From the NCBI GenBank assembly GCA_029339505.1, contig JAQISU010000118.1, forward strand, positions 6,787,001 to 6,851,000: 64,000 nucleotides of DNA, in the 5' to 3' direction. Below are positions 58,337 through 64,000 of the stretch, piece after piece. The translations under genes and the position numbers were made by a program. The DNA is from Unio delphinus (lineage: Eukaryota; Mollusca; Bivalvia; Unionida; Unionidae). The notes below the pieces were generated by a model. The model had not been told where the DNA came from, searched no databases, and saw only the letters and a program-made list of their open reading frames with translations. Each line of letters opens with the position of its first letter. The stretch's first letter is position 1.

Positions 58337-61300
58337 TTGCCAATGCAATTAACCGATCTCCATGTCTCTTATCATTAATTTATGCCAATGCGATTTACCG
58401 CATGGCTCTTATTATTAATGTACGCCAATGCGATTAACCAATCTGATTGGCTCGTATCACTATTTTATGCCAATGCGATTAACGGCTCTTTTACTACATC
58501 ATTTTCTTTTTTAAATTGGAAATTTATAATAATTATGGATATCGATGTTTCACAAATTTGACTTTCATAAATAATGATTTAAAGTTTGTATTTTGTCAAG
58601 ATAATGATAGTTTTCAACCACAAATAAATTGATTTTTGTTTTCATTGACACATTTTTTGAGCGGATTATTACTAATAAGCAATTTGGGGTTGCAGTCATG
58701 CAGAATTATTCACTAATTTGCACGCATTTATTTCGATTCTTTATTTTCTTTCTTTGAGCATTTAAAAGTAAATTTTTGGACTCGTATGGCTGGCAGAGAC
58801 GTTCTACAAGCGACACTACACCCAAATTCCCCTGATCAAATCATTTGCAATCAACATTTTACATTTATTCTTCGTTTTGAAACAGAATTATGAGTTTGTT
58901 GAGAGTTAGAGTCACTCCTTAAACAATTAGATTATTTTATTTGAATACAAGTTACTCTTTAAAATGTGTATGTCCTATAGTGTCAAAGGCAAACTGTATT
59001 GTTGATAGAATATATATTAGAAACAAGCTAATGTATGCTAAGTCTCTAATAATTTATTGGATTTATTTTGATATCTAACTTTTAAACTTAATGCTTGAAC
59101 CCTACGGTTTGTTATTTGGTATTCAATTGTAGGCATTTTTATGGGGTCTATTTATTGATTAAATAAATAAGGGTCTACAGTACACTCTTGGCATAGATGG
59201 AGTGAATGGGAGGAGAGAAGAAGAAATTAGTCAAAATATGGAAATTCGTATTTAAATAGCATACATAAGGGGAGATATAATTATTTAATGAAGATATCGC
59301 CACTGTGGCTGCATTTTTTCTCGTTCTGATATTGTTGAAGGAAATATATAATCAAATTGTTATTCGTTGGCTTAGCATATTTTAATGTAATCAAGTTTAT
59401 ATTGTTTATTAGCATCTTTATTAAGTTTACCATTTTTGTATTTGTTTACTTCTTATTAGTATGTATGATTTTTACTGCATTACACATTCTGGAGTAATAT
59501 AATGTTAATCATTAAGTGAATATTCAATAGAATCCATTCTGTAGTAATATAATGTTTATCATAAAGTGAATATTCAATATAATCCAATCTGTAGTAATAT
59601 AATGTTAATTATAAAGTGAATATTCAATAAAATACATTCTGGATTAATATAATGTTAATTATAAAGTGAATATTCAATAGAATCCATTCTGGAGTAATAT
59701 AATGTTAATTATGAAGTGAATATTCAATAGAATCTTTTCTAGAGTAATATAATGTAAATGATAAAGTGAAGATTACATATTCGGGTTTTGCCAGATTGAA
59801 TTGATCTAATGCCATACTTCGCTTGGCTGACCCAAATGTATCGAAAGATAAATCATTTATTCTCCACCACCTACTCCCTCCCAATGTATTTACATGCAAC
59901 AAATTTCTTTCATGAATGATTTGTGAATGAAAAATGACACTGAATGATTGGATGTTATATACTTACCACCCGCGGTCTGGAGAGCCTGCAGGATTAAAAA
60001 TGCGATATTTTTAAATAATCGTGTTTTGGTGAAATATAACATTACACATGGATTCGATCATAATATATCCACTTTTTTGCATAACAAGTCATGGCAATTT
60101 ACTGTCCTGGTGACGATTAAATAATTCTCTGCACGACAAAGCAACATTAACAGAAACAGCTAAAGCAACAAAATGCGCGACAAAGCGTGAACATGCCTAC
60201 GACACACTCGAGCCATAAAGCTTTAAGTGACAAGAAACCAAAGTGACCTAGGTGACTCTACATTGTATCAACACTACACAAATGATGCCACAAAACAATG
60301 CTATAGAGACGCAAAGCCACATCGATTTGATTTTATCCATGTGTTTTATGATTTTATCTTGCAACTCGATATCGTGATATGGCACATTAAACCTCAAGTA
60401 TCTCCCCTCCTGTAACCGTTGATGTTATATTTTATTTACCACTTAAGAAAGAGACAATGTACATATTTTGAAATATTTCAGGATAAAATCTAGTCTAGTT
60501 AGGCAAATAAGATCCGGCCACTCGACATTTTACAAAATAAAACTCATCGAACGCAGTCTGGGACTGACAGGCATCGTCAGCTAGACGTCAGATGCAAATT
60601 CTGACAATATGCAGAAGTGAGTTAATGTAAATAAATGGTCTTAGTCTGACAATACGCTGAAGTGAGTTCATATAAATAGATGGTCTTAGTCTGACAATAC
60701 GCAGAAGTGAGTTAATATAAATAGATGGTCTTAGTCTGACAATACGCTGAAGTGAGTTAATATAAATAGATGGTCTTAGTCTGACAATACGCTGAAGTGA
60801 GTTAATATAAATAGATGGTCTTAATCTGACAATACGCTGAAGTGAGTTAATGTAAATAGATGGTCTTATATGTTTTTACTTGAAATACAAAAAACTCAGC
60901 TCAACATGTGTCAAGATCGGACCTATTGTAACTAGGCATCGACCTAGACAACATTGCAATCTGAAATATTTACACTACATTCAATCAATATAATTTCATA
61001 ATCTCATGTGCATCTTGCAAAGTACAAATCTTTAAACATATATTGTTTACATTCAGCATGTACAGTGGCTGTCGTCAGTATTGATTTTAAATGTATATAC
61101 GTTTTAATCAGTCATCAGCCGGGTATTTTGTTTGTCATAGTTGATGATCGGACCTGGAATGTGGATAAAAATACTATCCTAGTTGACGATCGGACGTGGA
61201 ATGTGGATACAAATAATATCCTAGTTGACGATCGGACGTCGAATGTGGATATAAATACTACCCTTGTTGTCGATCAGAAGTTGAATGTGGAAATAAATAC

Positions 61301-63917
61301 TATCCTAGTTGACGATCGGACGTGGAATGTGGATAAAAATACTACCCTATTTGACGATTGGACGTCGAATGTGGATATAAATACTAATCTAGTTGACGAT
61401 CGGACGTCGAATGTGGATATAAATACTATCATAGTTGACGATCGGGCGTGGAATGTGGATATAAATACTACCCTAGTTGTCGATCGGACGTAGAATGTGG
61501 ATATAAATACTACCCTAGTTGACGATCGGACGTCGAATGTGGATATAAATACTAATCTAGTTGACAATCGGACGTCGAATGTGGATATAAATAATATCAT
61601 AGTTGACGATCGGGCGTGGAATGTGGATATAAATACAACCCTAGTTGACAATCGGACGTGGAATCTGGATATAAATACTATCATAGTTGACGATCGAGCG
61701 TGGAATGTGGATATAAATACTACCTTAGTTGACAATCGGACGTCAAATGTGGCTATACATACTATCCTAGTTGACGATCGGACGTCGAATGTGGATATAA
61801 ATACTACCCTAGTTGACGATCGGACGTCGAATGTGGATATAAATACATCATAGTTGACGATCGGGCGTGGAATGTGGATATAAATACTACCCCAGTTGAC
61901 AATCGGACGTGGAATGTGGATAAAAATACTAACCTAGTTGACGATCGGACGTGGAATGTGGATATAAATACTACCCTAGTTGACAATCGGACGTGGAATG
62001 TGGATAAAAATACTAACCTAGTTGACGATCGGACGTGGAATGTGGATATAAATTCTACCCTAGTTGACGATCGGACGTCGAATATGGATAATAACAATAT
62101 CCTTGTTGACGATCGGACGTGAAATGTTGATATAAATACTATCCTAGTTGACGATCGGACGTCGAATGTGGATATAAATACTATCCTAGTTGACGATCGG
62201 ACGTGGAATGTGGATATAAATACTACGCTAGTTGACGATCGGACGTGTAATGTGGATATAAATGCTATCCTAGTTGACAATTGGACGTGGAATGTGGATA
62301 TAAATTCTACCCTAGTTGCCAATCGGAAGTGGAATATGGATATAAATGCCACCTTAGTTGACGATCGGACGTCGAATATGGATAATAACAATATCCTAGT
62401 TGACGATCGGACGTCGAATGTGGATATAAATACTATCCAAGTTGACGATCGGATGTAGAATGTGGATATATATATATACTACCCCAATTGACGTTCGCAC
62501 GTAAAATGTTGATATAAATACTACCCTAGTTGTCGATCGGAAGTTGAATGTGGAAATAAATACTATCCTAGTTACCGATCGGACGTGGAATGTGGATACT
62601 ATCATAGTTGACGTGGAATGTGGATATAAATACTATCCTAGTTGACGATCGGACGTGGAATGTTGATATAAATACTACCCTAGTTCACGATCGGACGTGG
62701 AATTTGCATATGTGTATTATGCTAGTCGACGATCGGACGTGGAATTAGGATGTACGTATTATCCTAGTTGATGATGTGACGTGTAATGTGGATATACATA
62801 TTCCGGCTAACTCACATACGTAATATATAAAATAAATAATGTTTTGAGTGAATAGATACGAGTCATACTTCGTGTTATGTGGATTTCATTACGAGTAAGT
62901 TTCCTGCGGCCATCAGAGAATGTATTTCTTTTACCGGATTTAATGTCACCTAAAACTAGTCTTTCACCGCTCAAAGAATATTTAACTGTAGTTAGAAGGA
63001 AATGACATGTGTATTGAATATGTAGAATTAAACTGCCTTCTTCTGAATGAAGTTAACTTACATAAGCCAGATCTTTAAATTGTTCCTCATCTGCAATCTC
63101 ATGCGGAAGCAATCCATTTCTGTTTTTAATTTGCAGAGCCTGTTTTCCGCCAGGAATATTCATAAGTTGCATGCAGAAATCATACAGTCCAAGCTTGGCG
63201 CCAAAGTGTATTAGAGTCGGAAGCTCGTGCCTTGAATCGGATTCTAAATGGAAAAGTTACAATGCGTATACCACTTTAAAGGATTTATGGATCATGTACG
63301 CGCTGTCTCTATTCCTGGTAATATTTTTATAGATTAGATACTATTAAAAATGTAAATAAAATGTTAGAACAATCGTTATTCTTTTATTTGCCATACTTCT
63401 TAATGCGCCCTGTTTGTTTTTGTTTTTTATGGATTTTTTTTGTTGGTTTTCTTAACATTTATTGATTAAACATATTTGACAGAATTCAGATACATGTACA
63501 TGAAATATCTGCTTTAGACCTTTTTGAAATTGGAAACTTCAGCTGATTGTTAACTGAAAACTCTCTCCTTGTAACGATACAACGCGAAATAAATTGTACC
63601 TCATATAACCGATTTAAATTTATTACTTACAGATAGAAACTTACCTCCGAATTTTTCCAGCGCAAGTCTATTAAAAACTTTGTCTAAAGAGCTTATATTG
63701 TCTGGCATCAGCTCTATCAGCTCCCTGTCCAGGTCCTCTCTGCTGCTGCAGTCTAGACCGAGTGCCTGGCAAAGGAGTTCCACAGGGTTGATGGCGTCAT
63801 GTACAAGCTTCGAGATCTGCTCCATATTAGAGTCATCGCGCAGCACGTGCAGCATGGCCTTCCCATAAATGGCATCATTGACAAATACAGCAAGTTTTAT
63901 CTGCCCTTCATCGACAT
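50910..63917 (-). CDS. Second BCAP/PIK3AP1-like gene (3' portion), convergent with the first
   Basis: Supported exons from high to low coordinate: 63645-63917 (DBB), 63062-63243 (ankyrin), 59967-59985, 54966-55000, 54568-54622, 52810-52844, and doubtfully 50910-50936. Lengths 19, 35, 55, 35 and 27 follow the same phase series (0-1, 1-0, 0-1, 1-0, 0-0) as the corresponding exons 22, 50, 85, 44 and 27 of the first gene. DBB and ankyrin exons are clearly homologous ([28 protein letters not shown]). The TIR and IPT exons must lie beyond the right edge, and the last exon was not found. The two genes face each other and probably arose by inverted duplication. Confidence 0.65.
51290..51705 (+). repeat. 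Minisatellite, 32 bp, about 13 copies
   Basis: The unit is TTACCAAACAGATTCCCCAT followed by TAGTATTATTAC. Each unit contains a CTTACC that resembles a minus-strand splice donor, which could mislead gene finders. Confidence 0.9.
51718..52016 (+). repeat. (ATT)n and (TAG)n microsatellites
   Basis: ATT then TAG repeats at 51718-51799, and about 48 TAG units with a few CAG at 51870-52016. Confidence 0.95.
52810..52844 (-). CDS. Small exon of the second BCAP-like gene
   Basis: The 35-bp exon, phase 1 to 0, has acceptor TTATTTTACAG and donor ATG/gtaggt on the minus strand. It corresponds in order and phase to the 44-bp exon 38106-38149 of the first gene. Confidence 0.45.
52975..54546 (+). repeat. 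Minisatellite, 48 bp, about 32 copies
   Basis: The unit is GTGTACATTTTATTTTGATC followed by TCCAAAGTATACGTCCTTAT and AAATACTG. Changes are limited to a few positions (CCC/TCC, gtgt/gtat, cgt/tgt), with one 8-bp loss near 53525. The period of 16 codons keeps several frames open for up to 548 codons. I reject these as genes. The array sits in an intron of the second BCAP-like gene. Confidence 0.95.
54568..54622 (-). CDS. Small exon of the second BCAP-like gene
   Basis: The 55-bp exon, phase 0 to 1, encodes [18 protein letters not shown]. Its donor G/gtaagt lies about 20 bp from the edge of the 48-bp minisatellite. It corresponds to exon 37422-37506 of the first gene. Confidence 0.5.
54877..54959. 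repeat. (AT)n microsatellite
   Basis: About 40 AT units, immediately before the donor of exon 54966-55000. Confidence 0.95.
54966..55000 (-). CDS. Small exon of the second BCAP-like gene
   Basis: The 35-bp exon, phase 1 to 0, has acceptor CTTTATTTCAG and donor CCA/gtaaga. It encodes [12 protein letters not shown] and corresponds to exon 36903-36952 of the first gene. Confidence 0.5.
55346..58495 (+). repeat. Minisatellite (about 53 bp) split by a LINE: 55346-55466 and 58336-58495
   Basis: The unit CCGATCTCCATGGCTCTTAT, then CATTAATGTATGCCAATGCG and ATTAA, is present about 2.5 times on the left and three times on the right of the LINE. The left part stops in mid-unit and the right part resumes near the same point, so the array was continuous before insertion. 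Confidence 0.75.
55464..58335 (+). mobile_element. Decayed LINE (CR1/L2/Jockey-like), 5'-truncated
   Basis: The element contains the C-terminal half of an apurinic-type endonuclease ([11 protein letters not shown], then ASDHLCIV; about 55500-56000). A reverse transcriptase follows ([10 protein letters not shown] near 56840, [13 protein letters not shown] near 57060, YADDTQIY near 57260, LGVTLD near 57500). Frameshifts near 55660 and 57020, a stop at 56865 and a deletion near 57190-57200 break it. It ends in GTAAAGCGCTTAGAGC..AGGCGCTATA and an (ATT)n tail (58273-58335), typical of L2/CR1-type LINEs of marine invertebrates. It lies in an intron of the second BCAP-like gene, on the opposite strand. 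Confidence 0.8.
58500..59475. other. AT-rich intronic DNA, nothing recognised
   Basis: No exon, repeat or RNA gene was identified. Confidence 0.5.
59480..59775 (+). repeat. Minisatellite, about 50 bp, six copies
   Basis: The unit is GTAATATAATGTTAATTATA followed by AAGTGAATATTCAATAGAAT and CCATTCTGGA. Confidence 0.85.
59967..59985 (-). CDS. Micro-exon (19 bp) of the second BCAP-like gene
   Basis: On the minus strand, ATCCTGCAG precedes GCTCTCCAGACCGCGGGTG and gtaagt follows. It encodes ALQTAG in phase 0 to 1, aligning with ILQRHGK of the 22-bp micro-exon 30918-30939 of the first gene. Confidence 0.6.
60592..60870 (+). repeat. Minisatellite, 45 bp, six copies
   Basis: The unit is TCTGACAATACGCTGAAGTG followed by AGTTAATATAAATAGATGGT and CTTAG. 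Confidence 0.9.
61130..62805 (+). repeat. Minisatellite, 42 bp, about 39 copies
   Basis: The unit is GTTGACGATCGGACGTGGAA followed by TGTGGATATAAATACTACCC and TA. It is diverse, with alternating TGG/TCG and CTATCC/CTACCC variants. A 14-codon period keeps frames open on both strands. It lies in the intron between exons 59967-59985 and 63062-63243 of the second BCAP-like gene. Confidence 0.95.
63062..63243 (-). CDS. Ankyrin-like exon of the second BCAP-like gene
   Basis: The 182-bp exon has the same length and phase as 26931-27112 of the first gene. It encodes [20 protein letters not shown] and [11 protein letters not shown]. Acceptor CCATTTAG and donor TAT/gtaagt are on the minus strand. Confidence 0.8.
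63645..63917 (-). CDS. DBB exon of the second BCAP-like gene
   Basis: The 273-bp exon has the same length and phase as 26330-26602. It encodes [20 protein letters not shown] and [12 protein letters not shown], the Dof/BCAP/BANK signature. Acceptor GCATATTTTCAG and donor GGAG/gtaagt are on the minus strand. The gene continues off the right edge. Confidence 0.85.
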
Positions 63918-64000
63918 CTGAAAATATGCTTTATTGTTTCTTGGAGAGTACTTTGGTATAAATTCATTGACAAAACTGAAAGCTTACTTTTATTTACTAA

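Noticed and set aside
61008..62605. Repetitive open frames of up to 195 codons on both strands
   Set aside because: They come from the 42-bp minisatellite, with open frames in both orientations and no conserved start or domain.

Overview
This window is nuclear DNA from an invertebrate animal. It is AT-rich and dominated by transposons, minisatellites and split host exons, with no bacterial-style gene packing outside one virus-like insert. A lophotrochozoan, most likely a bivalve or other mollusc, fits best. The grounds are TIR/DBB/ankyrin (BCAP-like) adaptor genes, a gypsy element with integrase ahead of reverse transcriptase, tRNA-derived SINEs and very many long-period minisatellites. The species assignment is inference.

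Layout. (1) 454-6076: a Ty3/gypsy-type LTR retrotransposon with pol order protease-integrase-RT-RNase H. It is flanked by a 5-bp duplication (CTGAT), its 5' LTR is truncated, and its reading frame is broken by two stops and two frameshifts. (2) 6077-9217: non-coding DNA with tRNA-derived SINE remnants. (3) 9218-24648: the outstanding object, a 15.4-kb Polinton/Maverick-like (adintovirus-like) insert that is an almost perfect palindrome. Two 7.7-kb arms face each other across a 13-bp loop at 16923-16935, and a 5-bp direct repeat (AAAAC) flanks the whole. Each arm carries an A32-like packaging ATPase, a zinc-ribbon protein joined by an apparent -1 frameshift site to a parvovirus-like phospholipase A2, a retroviral-type integrase, a fused B-family DNA polymerase / SF1 helicase / HNH protein, a Cys-rich protein, a NUMOD-HNH endonuclease and an orphan. 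I see no capsid or protease gene in either arm.

(4) 24787-41307 (+): a 12-exon host gene for a BCAP/PIK3AP1-like adaptor (TIR-like, IPT-like, DBB and ankyrin regions, then a basic tail). Exon phases are consistent throughout and give 501 aa. The palindromic insert lies only about 140 bp upstream of its first recognised exon. (5) About 50.9-64.0 kb (-): a second, convergent BCAP-like paralogue whose 3' exons repeat the same phase pattern and whose 5' part runs off the window. (6) Introns and the intergenic zone hold more than 20 minisatellite arrays (periods 19-51 bp), AT/GT/AG/ATT microsatellites, a SINE nested in a SINE, a decayed LINE inserted into a minisatellite (55464-58272), and a second LINE 3' fragment (about 45.0-46.1 kb). 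Many long open frames in the arrays (for example 48-, 42-, 33- and 51-bp periods) are artefacts of periods divisible by three.

How the parts relate. The insert's replication genes (polymerase-helicase), integration gene (integrase) and packaging ATPase would form a protein-primed, self-integrating replicon. Its mirror architecture, central stem-loop and identical termini suggest a snap-back (fold-back) replication product of a larger virus-like element that was integrated as a unit. The two BCAP-like genes are host signalling adaptors in a convergent pair.
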